Shown: positions 29,577-40,330 of the stretch, piece after piece | How positions within the stretch are numbered: the first letter of the stretch is position 1 | How the letters are laid out: each line of letters starts with the position of its first letter | Origin: Euglena gracilis | Lineage: Eukaryota; Euglenida; Euglenophyceae; Euglenales | Length of the DNA stretch: 64,000 bases | Reading direction: 5' to 3' | Assembly: GCA_039621445.1 (NCBI GenBank) | Contig: CP154955.1 | Span: 26,343,069 to 26,407,068, forward strand | Position numbers and translations under genes: made by a program | Notes under the pieces: model-generated | The model's input: only the letters and a program-made list of their open reading frames with translations | The model's database searches: none | What the model was told of the DNA's origin: nothing

Positions 29577-30164
29577 TTAGCTGCTCCCAACCGCAGGTAG
29601 TGTTCTGCAAAAGCCTCTGTGTTTCCAACCCCCTAATTCACACACCATTTCTGAGGACAAACCCAAAGACTTGTACATTTTGACTGCAACACCCCTGGTG
29701 CTGTGAGCTCCAGAAAAGGACGTGGGGACTACCAACTGTGATGACAACTTTTTGGTAATCCTGCGCAAACTGTTGGATGTCAAAGGTGCATAAGGAGGAT
29801 TTAAAGACAAGAACATTGTACCACCCTGCGCACCCTGGGAAGCTGTCAGAGCCACCAACTGACATAGCAAAGAAGAAGGGCATACATCTCTGAGTGCAGT
29901 CGGCAATGTCATCAATTGTTCGAATCTGGGCCTCAGTTGGCCCTTTCGTCTCAGCTTGATGAAGAAGTCTGTTCCCACCTTGGACTTGGTTCTCTGCAAA
30001 CGTTGTAGATCTATTGACCTGCACAAATGAAACAAACGCAGAGACAAAATTGTTCTGTCTCTGACCTCTTGAATGCTATCCCAATTCAGGGGATCCGCCA
30101 AAAGCTTGGAAATGACTTCGTTGGCATCCCAAAAGGTGGAATACTTTTCACCAGAAGTGGACAA
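29577..30164 (-). pseudogene. Tyrosine recombinase, U1
   Basis: The first catalytic Arg lies in RDRTILSLRLFHLCRSIDL, the H-x-x-R in GAHSTRGVAVKMYKSLGL, and the W in CELGGWK. The catalytic Tyr is found only in the next frame, in EAFAEHYLRLGAAK just before 29577, which continues as the 29291-29590 frame. A one-base shift at the AAA of GGTTGGAAACAC therefore separates H-R from Y. All four units share this shift, so it preceded the tandem amplification. The enzyme would insert circular DNA without target duplication. Confidence 0.75.
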
Positions 30165-30285
30165 AAAAAACTTTTGCTATTTTGATGAGGGGGGAAAATC
30201 GAACAGTTTCCCCACATGGAATCAGCAGCACAGCACTATAAGCATTTCTCGCTTGATGTGGAGAGTGCTAGGCCAGTCTCAAAAT

Positions 30286-31338
30286 CTAGCTGGCTGTTCC
30301 TCCACTGTCATGTGGGGGAGGGAGGTGCACCCCCTCCTGCACACAGAGAGTCCACAAGGCTTGAAATCCTTCCTCATACCTGCCCAGGCTCTTCAAGGAA
30401 TTCAGATAAAGTGTGACATTTTCAGGTGGAACTTCTTTTCTTTGTAAACCCTCCCTGATAACAACACACAGAGGAGGGGCCATCTGGTGGGGGGGGGGGG
30501 CATGACTTCCCACAGGCAATTTTGGAACAATCCCAACGGAGGTTGAACTTGAATCACAGGGCATTTTTTGATGATCATTCTGGTTAACAGGGGCCACCAC
30601 ACACTCCCAGCCCAGTGTGGAACCACCATCAGGCAAGTCAATTGAGGGTTGTTCTTCAATCTCACCAACCATGGTAAAATCAGAGTCCTGGGGGGTTTGG
30701 CATAAACCTCCCAAAACTGCTCCAGTGGACACTCTAAAGCATTCACCGCAATTGCTTGGTGGTGAGGCCATCTGCTGAAGAATTTTTCAATCTGAGCATT
30801 CCCTGGGCTGGCAAACATGTCCACCTGGGGGCAGAAATTTTTTGTGGAGAAAATTTGCAAGATGTGCAGAAGCACAGCCTTTTTTAGGGTATAGTCCCCT
30901 CTGTCCCTTACCCACCTTGAAATGCCCTCTGCTAGCATGTCTTCTGACTTCACCAAGTTTGGAATGATGTTTACTCGGTTTATGTGACACCAGTGCAAAA
31001 AATGGTCACAAAATTGTGTTGAAGGGAGGTTTTCTGCCCCCTTCCTTTTTTAAGTAGCTGTATGCCACTTGATTGCCCACTGTCGGAAGGACATTTTCCC
31101 CTGGGCTCGCCAAGCTTTTTGTGGGTGCCACAGCAGCTTTCAACTCTTTTATGTTGATGTGAAGGCCCATTTCTGAACGCCAAAACCCCTGCACTTTTTG
31201 ACCTGTGGTAAGGTCTAGTGCCCCCAACCCTGGGTGGATGAATCTGAGTGGATTTCTCTCACCGGACATTGATTTTGAAAACTTCTGCCTTCCCATGATT
31301 TCAACAATCCTCCTATTTCCAACACTACTGTTTGGCAT
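30286..31338 (-). pseudogene. RNase H and methyltransferase-like region, U1
   Basis: From the top: RFIHPGLGALDLTTGQKVQG and GLHINIKELKAAVAP (RNase H start, with D and E positions), VGNQVAYSYLKKEGG, then after a stop HWCHINRVNIIPNLVKS, EGISRWVRDRGDYTL. Next VDMFASPGNAQIEKFFSRW and YAKPPRTL, the DIRS methyltransferase-like domain with NPP changed to KPP. Parts lie in different frames (31006-31338, 30402-30998, 30286-30771), so it is not translatable as one protein. Confidence 0.7.
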
Positions 31339-31403
31339 TTTTATTTTGCGAAGAAAGAAACCCCGCTTTTAGGAGCTTAACGGCCACTTTAAACACTTGT
31401 AAC
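31328..31403 (-). repeat. Left 76 bases of tandem unit U2
   Basis: This is identical to the start of the other units except at its final bases, where the PHD-finger retrotransposon begins. The rest of U2 resumes at 35691. About 555 bases of U2 (equivalent to 28768-29322) are missing at the junction. Confidence 0.8.
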
Positions 31404-32570
31404 ATAGGAAACAAAAAACAGAGTACTTGAGGTGGGGGTCCCCCACCCCGGTGTGGTGGCCCATGCACCGCACATGGTACACCGAGAGGCATTTTTGGCA
31501 GCGGTATGCTGCCTCGGTGACCATGTCCAAATTACATGCAGGACAGGTGAGGGTATCATACAATGGTCGCAAAATGTGCAGGGCGTTCAAAGCAGCGACT
31601 TGTGCTGTGCACTCCTCGTCCCCCCCCGTCCGCCTTCCTTCGTCGGCTTCCGGACGGGGGGACGTCGTGCTGTGCACAGCACAAGTCCCTGCTTGCCTGC
31701 CTTTGTCAGTTACCCCCTGCAAAATCTCTGTCCAATTCTGTGTGTTGTGGAGGGTCAAATAGTACTTGTCCAAAGTGGCTTGGGTGGTCCACCTCCCCCT
31801 CCCCTGGATGAGGTCCTTGGGGACCCCTTTTTCCAAGAGGTGTGTGGCTGTGGCGGCCCTCAAAGAATGGGCTTTGAAAATTTTGGTGTCCACCCCCCCC
31901 AACTCCAACATGTGTAAAACTTTTTTGGCAATTCGTTCTGAGCCAAGGCACAAAGATTTGTCTTTTTCATGTCTAAAAAGGAACAGGTTGGGGTGGAAAC
32001 GGTGTTCAAACAAGTATGCCACCAAAGTTTGCCACACCTTTTCTGGGACATTGAAGGTCTCCACTGAACCAGTTTTTGCGGTGCACCGAACAAAAAACTG
32101 GCCACGGTACTCAAAAATTGCCCACACCAAGTTTGCACAATCACCACTTCTGATCAAGGTGGTCAACCGAATCTGCAAGATGAGTCTGTCACACAATGGG
32201 TTTGGTGGGTCATTTTGGAAAGCCATGGTCAAAAGTGTTTGGATGGGGTAGGTGACAGGGTACCTGCACTTTTTTGACGCTTGTAAGAGTCGTCTTTTCC
32301 CCTGCCGTAGCAAAATTGCACTTTTGGCGTTTGTCACCACATCCAAGGCATCCCCCACCCACTGCAAGCGAACACTGTAAGGCAAATCATTTTGGGATTC
32401 CAATGTTCTTAATGCCTTTCGAATGTCTTGGGGGGTCAGGCTGTTTAGCCTTGACAAATAGTGAAAAGGGTTCCCCAAGCTGGTGGGGGGAGCACCCCCC
32501 CTTCTGGGTCTCGAAAAATTGGCTTTCCCCTGATGATGAGGGGGGGGGCAACCTGGATTGAAGTCAGAAC
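31369..32570 (-). CDS. Tyrosine recombinase with C-terminal PHD finger
   Basis: This is the 3' part of a 921-codon frame whose first ~540 codons are a shadow of RT. The recombinase has R in LTTLIRSGDCANLVW, H-x-x-R in KAHSLRAATATHLLEKG, the nearby R in QGRGRW and Y in ATLDKYYLTLH, a complete R-H-R-Y set. After a Lys/Arg/Thr spacer containing the terminal-repeat sequence, a perfect PHD pattern follows: CPAC-x11-CQKC-x4-H-x2-C-x17-CFLC. PHD fingers read histone H3 tails, so chromatin targeting is possible (inference). The stop codon is supplied by flanking unit DNA at 31369. The frame overlaps the RT frame (32445), so expression needs a frameshift or a separate start. Confidence 0.8.
31598..31703. 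repeat. Terminal/internal complementary region of the PHD-finger element
   Basis: 31598-31613 (GACTTGTGCTGTGCAC) pairs with 31673-31688 (GTGCACAGCACAAGTC). Between them CGTCC(C)CCCCGTCCG pairs with CGGACGGGGGGACG. The outer 31662-31703 also matches the other end of the element (35654-35695) in inverted orientation. This is the element's self-complementary end structure, and it lies inside the recombinase-PHD frame as the spacer. Confidence 0.7.
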
Positions 32571-34460
32571 CCTCCACCAGTGTTGTGTTTTCCACACTGG
32601 CAGGCAAACCAGGCAAAGGGCATGGTCCTGTTGAATTTTCCTCAGGGTTCTGGGGATCACATCCCAGGGGGGGTTGACCCAGCTCTGGAATTTCCCCCAA
32701 TCCAAGTCCCAAGCATTCCCCAGGGAGTGGGGGTCCACCCTCCATGATGCATATTTTTTCAGTTTGTGATTGTGGGAATTGGCAAACAGGTCCACTTGGG
32801 GGTAAAATTGGAAATGTTTCAGGACCCTGTGAAAAATGTTGATGTCCAGAGCATAATTTTTGGGGTCGGGATTCCTGGAGAGCCAGTCTGCCCTTTTGTT
32901 GGTTTGCCCAGCAATGTGTGTGGGGTTGAGGTAAATGTTCTTGTTGTGCAATGCCCCCAGTTGTTGAAGAATTGGTTGGTTGATGGTGGGTATTTTTGAC
33001 CCTTTCTTCCAGCACCAGGCTGTGCTGGAAGCATCTGTTTGAATTGTCAGTGTGCAGCCGTTTGGAATGTGTGGGAGGAGGAATTGTACTGCCTTTGCGC
33101 TTGCCAGCGCTTCTTTGGTGGTGATGTGTACTTTCCTTTCTTTTGTTTCCCACTGTGCTGCACATGTTTTGAGTTCCTGATTGTTGTGTGTGAGAACTGC
33201 CCCCCATCCTTTGTTGCTGGCATCCGAGGTGATGGTGTACTGCAAATTGTTCTGTGGCCTGAATGTTGGTGGGATGGGGTTCCTCAGGGCATGTTCTGCC
33301 TGTTGTAGCAGTTGGATGATGTCCTGTGTTTTCTGTGTTGACATTGTCCAGCACTTGAATTTGTTCCAAAAACCCAGGGTTTTGTAGTTCGTGGACACCC
33401 CTTTGGCAGCCTGCTTCATGATTTGGGCTGGTATCCCCTGCAAGGCTGTGTTGCTGTGACATGTGTCCAGGAGATTGCCTGCCAGGCTGGCCAGTGCTCT
33501 GGGTTGAAATGTGTTGCCTTTCTGCTGGTGTTTGATCCCTTTCAATGTCAGTGCCACTTTCCCAGGCAGTGGTCTGATTTTGCTGTGTAACAGGTCGATA
33601 ATGTGGCCCAAATAGGTCACCTGTTGCTGTGGTTGTGTCATCGATTTCTTGCTGTTCAGTCTCACTCCACATGCTGTCAACTGTTTGATGAGTGTTGCTG
33701 TTCTGTCTGCTGTCAACTGTGCTGTTGCCCCCAGGATCAGGATGTCGTCCACATACCAACAGTGGGGAATTTGTTGTTCGTTCAGCCAAGCACGAATTGG
33801 TTTGGTCAGTTTCTGTGCCCACCATGGGCTGAGGGCCCATCCAAAGGGCAGTGCTTGAATCTGAAAACCCCGGTTCCCCACTTGAAACCTCATCCATCTC
33901 TGTAGTTTTGGGTGTATCTGAAGGTGGTGGAAGAAGTTTTTGATGTCCAATGTCATGCCCCACTGAACTGGAGTTTTGGTTTCTGGATCCTGTTGTTGGA
34001 GTGTTGAGATCATGCTTTTCCATGTTTCTGTTTTGTGTTTGGGTACTTGATGGCAACTGTTCAAATCCCTCAGATCTGTTATCAGCCTGATTTTGCCTGT
34101 GTCTTTCTTTTCCCTTGTGAGTGTGGGGTTCCATTGTCTGGTGTTTTGCATTTCCTCTGTGGTCAGTTTTCTGATTGCTGCTGTTTCCAGGTATTCGTTT
34201 ATCGTTTCCAGAACTGGTTCTGTGGCTGCTGCTGTTTTGTGTGTTTTCTGAGTGGTGGGATTCCTGTCATCGGTGCTTTTACGCCCTTGGTGATGGCTTG
34301 TTGCAAAACACTGTCTGTCCCCAGTTTTTGCCACTCTTGAATTCTTTCCCTGGGTCCCTGCCATGTGCATGGTGGCAGTTTGCTGTTGTTTTCCTGCAGC
34401 AGTTTTGGAATGTCGAAGTTTTCTGGTAACTGTGACCCACTGTTCTGCATCTGTTTGCAC
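32445..34460 (-). CDS. RT, RNase H and methyltransferase-like polyprotein of the PHD-finger element
   Basis: This is a 671-codon frame. RT landmarks are DTGKIRLITDLRDLN, WGMTLDIKNFFHHLQIHP, ALPFGWALSPWWAQ and the active site YVDDILIL, followed by VTYLGHIIDL. RNase H: TITSDASNKGWGAVL, KEALASAKAV, LTIQTDASSTA, AGQTNKRADWLSRN. The methyltransferase-like domain follows: VDLFANSHNHKLKKYASW and WVNPPW, with a conserved NPPW motif, then CLPVWKTQHWW. DIRS elements carry these three domains in this order. All visible catalytic motifs are present. It ends at 32445 inside the start of the recombinase frame. Confidence 0.85.
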   Translation of the reverse strand: MQTDAEQWVTVTRKLRHSKTAAGKQQQTATMHMAGTQGKNSRVAKTGDRQCFATSHHQGRKSTDDRNPTTQKTHKTAAATEPVLETINEYLETAAIRKLTTEEMQNTRQWNPTLTREKKDTGKIRLITDLRDLNSCHQVPKHKTETWKSMISTLQQQDPETKTPVQWGMTLDIKNFFHHLQIHPKLQRWMRFQVGNRGFQIQALPFGWALSPWWAQKLTKPIRAWLNEQQIPHCWYVDDILILGATAQLTADRTATLIKQLTACGVRLNSKKSMTQPQQQVTYLGHIIDLLHSKIRPLPGKVALTLKGIKHQQKGNTFQPRALASLAGNLLDTCHSNTALQGIPAQIMKQAAKGVSTNYKTLGFWNKFKCWTMSTQKTQDIIQLLQQAEHALRNPIPPTFRPQNNLQYTITSDASNKGWGAVLTHNNQELKTCAAQWETKERKVHITTKEALASAKAVQFLLPHIPNGCTLTIQTDASSTAWCWKKGSKIPTINQPILQQLGALHNKNIYLNPTHIAGQTNKRADWLSRNPDPKNYALDINIFHRVLKHFQFYPQVDLFANSHNHKLKKYASWRVDPHSLGNAWDLDWGKFQSWVNPPWDVIPRTLRKIQQDHALCLVCLPVWKTQHWWRVLTSIQVAPPLIIRGKPIFRDPEGGVLPPPAWGTLFTICQG

Positions 34461-34505
34461 AATTCCCCCTGGTGCAGGTGTGGGCTGGCCTGCACCAGGG
34501 CCCCT

Positions 34506-35237
34506 TCACTCCTGAGAGTTGTTCTTTCCTTTCCCCCCTTTTCCTTTTCCTTTTCCTTTTCCCCTGTAATTTGATCTGCTCCTTGGTCTGGTGTTCTGGG
34601 TTGCTGCCCTGTGCTGTGATCTGCCTCTTCCCCTGTGATTTGACTGTCGTTGTCTGATTTTCTGTTCTTCCTCCTTTGACAACAATCTTGTGGTTGTGAG
34701 GTCTGGTCTTGGTTCCAGTGTGCTGTGATCTTTCCCCACCAGCAAATGCCTTCTGGTTTCTTGCAGGTCCTGCCACAAGCTTCTCAACCAAGCACTGGCT
34801 TGGTTGAGATGTTCCAGATCATCTGTTTCAATTGTATGCACCAGTAGGTGCATGCAATTTTCTGCTTTTTTCTGTGCCTGGTGGAGGTTCTGGTCCAGTC
34901 TGTTTCTACGTGGGGGGGGGGCTTGGGGGACTCCCGTGTAGTGTGTTAGTTCATCCCCAGATTTCTTTAATAAATCCAAAGGGGGAGGGGAGGCCAACCT
35001 GCTGGAAAATAAAATTGCATCGCGGTGGGAGGGGTTATGTACAGCAGCGGGCAGCACATCAGCCCACTGGCCAGCATGGCCAGCAGGCTCTCCTTCAAAC
35101 TCCTCCTCTTCCATGCTGACATCCTCCACTGCAGCTGCATTGGCAGGGGGGGCTCCTGTTGCTGGGCCCCCCACCCTCTCCTTCACTTCTGCCATCTCTC
35201 TCCTCAGATTCTGAATTTCTTGCATCAATTGTTCCAT
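34506..35237 (-). CDS. Gag-like protein of the PHD-finger element
   Basis: This 243-codon frame starts MEQLMQEIQNLRREMAEVKE (coiled-coil helix), followed by a Pro/Ala-rich and acidic stretch (SMEEEEFEGE). A helical middle (NCMHLLVHTIETDDLEHL) and a basic tail end in Arg/Gly and GKGKGKGKGG repeats. Coiled coil plus basic nucleic-acid-binding tail upstream of RT is the pattern of DIRS Gag-like proteins. The stop is 45 bases before the Pol frame's first Met. Confidence 0.65.
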   Translation of the reverse strand: MEQLMQEIQNLRREMAEVKERVGGPATGAPPANAAAVEDVSMEEEEFEGEPAGHAGQWADVLPAAVHNPSHRDAILFSSRLASPPPLDLLKKSGDELTHYTGVPQAPPPRRNRLDQNLHQAQKKAENCMHLLVHTIETDDLEHLNQASAWLRSLWQDLQETRRHLLVGKDHSTLEPRPDLTTTRLLSKEEEQKIRQRQSNHRGRGRSQHRAATQNTRPRSRSNYRGKGKGKGKGGKGKNNSQE

Positions 35238-35653
35238 TTCAATTTCTCAGAGAAATTCTCAATTTGCAATTCTCAGTTGGCAATTCTCAATTTGCAATTC
35301 TTGAAATCCTGTTCTTGTCTCCTACTTGAAACTTTTGGTTGGTTTTGGGGTCTTTGGATCCTTGTTGTCCTGGGAGAAAGGAAAGTATAAAAAAGGGGGT
35401 TTTGTTTAGCGAATAGGGAACACAACTGGGCACTTCGGGGATTTGAGCCCGCTGAACCTGTGCCTGTGAAAAAATGAAAATGAAAGACACCTGTATTTTT
35501 GAGAACAGGGAACACAGCTGAGGCTTACAATTGCTCAGTTTCCTTGAACTTAACCTTGTTTTCAAGATTCTTCCCTGTTGTATCACTCGTCGGCGAAATT
35601 CAATTTCGCGTAGTTCTGTGCGCGAAGGCCAGTGCGGGCGACACGCCCTCACA
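35238..35653. other. 5' leader of the PHD-finger element
   Basis: Non-coding. 35241-35305 is a short tandem repeat of TTCTCAATTTGCAA-type units (about four). No clear promoter motif is visible. The terminal inverted repeat begins at 35654. Confidence 0.4.
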
Positions 35654-35690
35654 GGCAAGCAGGGACTTGTGCTGTGCACAGCACGACGTC

Positions 35691-37697
35691 CCCCTTACCA
35701 CTTGGTCGTCGTCGGAAGCTGGCTGGATCGGTGAACTGGAGCCTGGTGGTCCCCCCCTGGTTTGACGTCTTTTTGGGTGGGGGGGGCCATCTTGCCTTTG
35801 TGTTTCGCAAGTGGAGTCCCTCCGTCTCTGGTCGCGGTTTATCCCGGGACTACTGGACCACCCTTGCTCCACACTTTGGCTTGACGGGACTTTGTGCACA
35901 CCAAACCCTTTTCCAACCAACTTTTTTGTCAACGAATCTCCAGAAATCTTAGCTGCTCCCAACCGCAGGTAGTGTTCTGCAAAAGCCTCTGTGTTTCCAA
36001 CCCCCTAATTCACACACCATTTCTGAGGACAAACCCAAAGACTTGTACATTTTGACTGCAACACCCCTGGTGCTGTGAGCTCCAGAAAAGGACGTGGGGA
36101 CTACCAACTGTGATGACAACTTTTTGGTAATCCTGCGCAAACTGTTGGATGTCAAAGGTGCATAAGGAGGATTTAAAGACAAGAACATTGTACCACCCTG
36201 CGCACCCTGGGAAGCTGTCAGAGCCACCAACTGACATAGCAAAGAAGAAGGGCATACATCTCTGAGTGCAGTCGGCAATGTCATCAATTGTTCGAATCTG
36301 GGCCTCAGTTGGCCCTTTCGTCTCAGCTTGATGAAGAAGTCTGTTCCCACCTTGGACTTGGTTCTCTGCAAACGTTGTAGATCTATTGACCTGCACAAAT
36401 GAAACAAACGCAGAGACAAAATTGTTCTGTCTCTGACCTCTTGAATGCTATCCCAATTCAGGGGATCCGCCAAAAGCTTGGAAATGACTTCGTTGGCATC
36501 CCAAAAGGTGGAATACTTTTCACCAGAAGTGGACAAAAAAAACTTTTGCTATTTTGATGAGGGGGGAAAATCGAACAGTTTCCCCACATGGAATCAGCAG
36601 CACAGCACTATAAGCATTTCTCGCTTGATGTGGAGAGTGCTAGGCCAGTCTCAAAATCTAGCTGGCTGTTCCTCCACTGTCATGTTGGGGAGGGAGGTGC
36701 ACCCCCTCCTGCACACAGAGAGTCCACAAGGCTTGAAATCCTTCCTCATGCCTGCCCAGGCTCTTCAAGGAATTCAGATAAAGTGTGACATTTTCAGGTG
36801 GAACTTCTTTTCTTTGTAAACCCTCCCTGATAACAACACACAGAGGAGGGGCCATCTGGTGGGGGGGGGGGCATGACTTCCCACAGGCAATTTTGGAACA
36901 ATCCCAACGGAGGTTGAACTTGAATCACAGGGCATTTTTTGATGATCATTCTGGTTAACAGGGGCCACCACACACTCCCAGCCCAGTGTGGAACCACCAT
37001 CAGGCAAGTCAATTGAGGGTTGTTCTTCAATCTCACCAACCATGGTAAAATCAGAGTCCTGGGGGGTTTGGCATAAACCTCCCAAAACTGCTCCAGTGGA
37101 CACTCTAAAGCATTCACCGCAATTGCTTGGTGGTGAGGCCATCTGCTGAAGAATTTTTCAATCTGAGCATTCCCTGGGCTGGCAAACATGTCCACCTGGG
37201 GGCAGAAATTTTTTGTGGAGAAAATTTGCAAGATGTGCAGAAGCACAGCCTTTTTTAGGGTATAGTCCCCTCTGTCCCTTACCCACCTTGAAATGCCCTC
37301 TGCTAGCATGTCTTCTGACTTCACCAAGTTTGGAATGATGTTTACTCGGTTTATGTGACACCAGTGCAAAAAATGGTCACAAAATTGTGTTGAAGGGAGG
37401 TTTTCTGCCCCCTTCCTTTTTTAAGTAGCTGTATGCCACTTGATTGCCCACTGTCGGAAGGACATTTTCCCCTGGGCTCGCCAAGCTTTTTGTGGGTGCC
37501 ACAGCAGCTTTCAACTCTTTTATGTTGATGTGAAGGCCCATTTCTGAACGCCAAAACCCCTGCACTTTTTGACCTGTGGTAAGGTCTAGTGCCCCCAACC
37601 CTGGGTGGATGAATCTGAGTGGATTTCTCTCACCGGACATTGATTTTGAAAACTTCTGCCTTCCCATGATTTCAACAATCCTCCTATTTCCAACACT
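35691..37697 (-). repeat. Remainder of tandem DIRS unit U2
   Basis: It resumes at CTTACCACTTGGTCGTCG, equivalent to 29322 in U1, and runs to the next unit start at 37698. Recombinase (35949-36536), RNase H start (37377-37709) and methyltransferase-like region (36794-37369) match U1 almost base for base, with the same recombinase frameshift. Confidence 0.85.
35949..36536 (-). pseudogene. Tyrosine recombinase, U2
   Basis: The protein is identical to U1 over the 195 codons, including the frame break before the catalytic Tyr. The downstream frame with the Tyr (AEHYLRLGAAK) continues to 35600. Confidence 0.7.
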
Positions 37698-37709
37698 ACT
37701 GTTTGGCAT
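36658..37709 (-). pseudogene. RNase H and methyltransferase-like region, U2
   Basis: Same motifs and same frame breaks as U1 (VDMFASPGNAQIEKFF, YAKPPRTL). A one-base difference in the G-run near 36863 changes the frame of the tail. Confidence 0.65.
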
Positions 37710-40330
37710 TTTTATTTTGCGAAGAAAGAAACCCCGCTTTTAGGAGCTTAACGGCCACTTTAAACACTTGTAACTTAGAAATTTGACTAACAGTTGGGAA
37801 CCCTGTTTTCAGCAACCAACCATAAATTTCATTCCAATCGGCCCCTAAAAGTGTTTTTACGGACGGATCGCGCTCACTCAAGAAAGAAATGTGAAGGACG
37901 TACGCCCAGCAGACTCGCACTCCTTTGGGCAGACCGAAAAGGGAGGACGGGACACCGAGGGCCAAGCACAAAGACCTTGCGAGGAGACTCACCACCATGC
38001 GTTGGACCAGAAAGGCTCGGAGGCTTTGGGAAGGCGATGTCCAGCAGGGATTTCTTAAGCCGGAGGGTGCCTTACCCACCGGGGGGTATAGACAGCCGCC
38101 GCTCAGACCCAGCCAGCGGCCCAAATTCGGGCCAGGAGCGGGGGGGGTGATTTCGCTGGAAGCCAACCCCGTCTCGGCCCCCCCGAGGGAAACCCGTAAA
38201 CAGCAGCCCCGGGATAAACCGTGACCAGGGACTGAGGGACCTCACTTGCGAAACGCAAAGGCAGGATGGGACCTGTCCTTCCTCGCCGGCTACTGCTATT
38301 TTGTTTTTCTTGCCTTGCGTCTTCTCCTTACCACTTGGTCGTCGTCGGAAGCTGGCTGGATCGGTGAACTGGAGCCTGGTGGTCCCCCCCTGGTTTGACG
38401 TCTTTGGGTGGGGGGGGGGGCCTCTTGCCTTTGTGTTTCGCAAGTGGAGTCCCTCCGTCTCTGGTCGCGGTTTATCCCGGGACTACTGGACCACCCTTGC
38501 TCCACACTTTGGCTTGACGGGACTTTGTGCACACCAAACCCTTTTCCAACCAACTTTTTTGTCAACGAATCTCCAGAAATCTTAGCTGCTCCCAACCGCA
38601 GGTAGTGTTCTGCAAAAGCCTCTGTGTTTCCAACCCCCTAATTCACACACCATTTCTGAGGACAAACCCAAAGACTTGTACATTTTGACTGCAACACCCC
38701 TGGTGCTGTGAGCTCCAGAAAAGGACGTGGGGACTACCAACTGTGATGACAACTTTTTGGTAATCCTGCGCAAACTGTTGGATGTCAAAGGTGCATAAGG
38801 AGGATTTAAAGACAAGAACATTGTACCACCCTGCGCACCCTGGGAAGCTGTCAGAGCCACCAACTGACATAGCAAAGAAGAAGGGCATACATCTCTGAGT
38901 GCAGTCGGCAATGTCATCAATTGTTCGAATCTGGGCCTCAGTTGGCCCTTTCGTCTCAGCTTGATGAAGAAGTCTGTTCCCACCTTGGACTTGGTTCTCT
39001 GCAAACGTTGTAGATCTATTGACCTGCACTAATGAAACAAACGCAGAGACAAAATTGTTCTGTCTCTGACCTCTTGAATGCTATCCCAATTCAGGGGATC
39101 CGCCAAAAGCTTGGAAATGACTTCGTTGGCATCCCAAAAGGTGGAATACTTTTCACCAGAAGTGGACAAAAAAAACTTTTGCTATTTTGATGAGGGGGGA
39201 AAATCGAACAGTTTCCCCACATGGAATCAGCAGCACAGCACTATAAGCATTTCTCGCTTGATGTGGAGAGTGCTAGGCCAGTCTCAAAATCTAGCTGGCT
39301 GTTCCTCCACTGTCATGTGGGGGAGGGAGGTGCACCCCCTCCTGCACACAGAGAGTCCACAAGGCTTGAAATCCTTCCTCATGCCTGCCCAGGCTCTTCA
39401 AGGAATTCAGATAAAGTGTGACATTTTCAGGTGGAACTTCTTTTCTTTGTAAACCCTCCCTGATAACAACACACAGAGGAGGGGCCATCTGGTGGGGGGG
39501 GGGCATGACTTCCCACAGGCAATTTTGGAACAATCCCAACGGAGGTCGAACTTGAATCACAGGGCATTTTTTGATGATCATTCTGGTTAACAGGGGCCAC
39601 CACACACTCCCAGCCCAGTGTGGAACCACCATCAGGCAAGTCAATTGAGGGTTGTTCTTCAATCTCACCAACCATGGTAAAATCAGAGTCCTGGGGGGTT
39701 TGGCATAAACCTCCCAAAACTGCTCCAGTGGACACTCTAAAGCATTCACCGCAATTGCTTGGTGGTGAGGCCATCTGCTGAAGAATTTTTCAATCTGAGC
39801 ATTCCCTGGGCTGGCAAACATGTCCACCTGGGGGCAGAAATTTTTTGTGGAGAAAATTTGCAAGATGTGCAGAAGCACAGCCTTTTTTAGGGTATAGTCC
39901 CCTCTGTCCCTTACCCACCTTGAAATGCCCTCTGCTAGCATGTCTTCTGACTTCACCAAGTTTGGAATGATGTTTACTCGGTTTATGTGACACCAGTGCA
40001 AAAAATGGTCACAAAATTGTGTTGAAGGGAGGTTTTCTGCCCCCTTCCTTTTTTAAGTAGCTGTATGCCACTTGATTGCCCACTGTCGGAAGGACATTTT
40101 CCCCTGGGCTCGCCAAGCTTTTTGTGGGTGCCACAGCAGCTTTCAACTCTTTTATGTTGATGTGAAGGCCCATTTCTGAACGCCAAAACCCCTGCACTTT
40201 TTGACCTGTGGTAAGGTCTAGTGCCCCCAACCCTGGGTGGATGAATCTGAGTGGATTTCTCTCACCGGACATTGATTTTGAAAACTTCTGCCTTCCCATG
40301 ATTTCAACAATCCTCCTATTTCCAACACTA
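37698..40330 (-). repeat. Tandem DIRS 3'-half unit U3
   Basis: A complete 2633-base unit. Unit-specific changes are few; G-run lengths vary (for example 38408-38420). Its stem-loop arms lie at about 38160-38225 and 38420-38480. Confidence 0.85.
38582..39004 (-). pseudogene. Tyrosine recombinase, U3
   Basis: As U1, but a Leu codon TTG is changed to TAG (39029-39031 on the + strand reads CTA), which cuts the frame upstream of QRTKSKVGTDFF. It also keeps the shared frame break before the Tyr. Confidence 0.65.

Larger units (their letters stand above)
28692..31327 (-). repeat. Tandem DIRS 3'-half unit U1 (2.63 kb)
   Basis: The unit starts at ACTGTTTGGC and the same start recurs at about 31328, 37698 and 40331. 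On the minus strand each unit encodes RNase H, the methyltransferase-like domain, the tyrosine recombinase and a 3' non-catalytic region. Units are nearly identical over their length. The junctions join the element's 3' region directly to a point inside RNase H (TGGAAATAGG), so the duplicated segment is internal, not a whole element. Confidence 0.85.
31404..35690 (-). mobile_element. DIRS-like retrotransposon with PHD finger, largely intact
   Basis: The genes on the minus strand are Gag-like (34506-35237), RT-RNase H-methyltransferase-like (32445-34460) and recombinase-PHD (to 31369). A 42-base exact inverted repeat pairs 31662-31703 with 35654-35695. A second local inverted repeat at 31598-31613/31673-31688 suggests an internal complementary region. 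There is no LTR and no target duplication, as expected for a recombinase element. It sits in tandem unit U2, with 555 bases of U2 missing. Its main frames are open, unlike its neighbours, so it is the youngest or best-preserved recombinase element here. Confidence 0.75.

Noticed and set aside
31900-34134. First ~540 codons of the 921-codon frame
   Set aside because: The overlapping frame 32445-34460 carries clear RT, RNase H and NPPW motifs, so this part is a shadow; only the recombinase-PHD portion is real.
35430-35460. B-box-like GGCTCAAATCCC on the minus strand
   Set aside because: No A box at proper spacing and no cloverleaf; likely chance.
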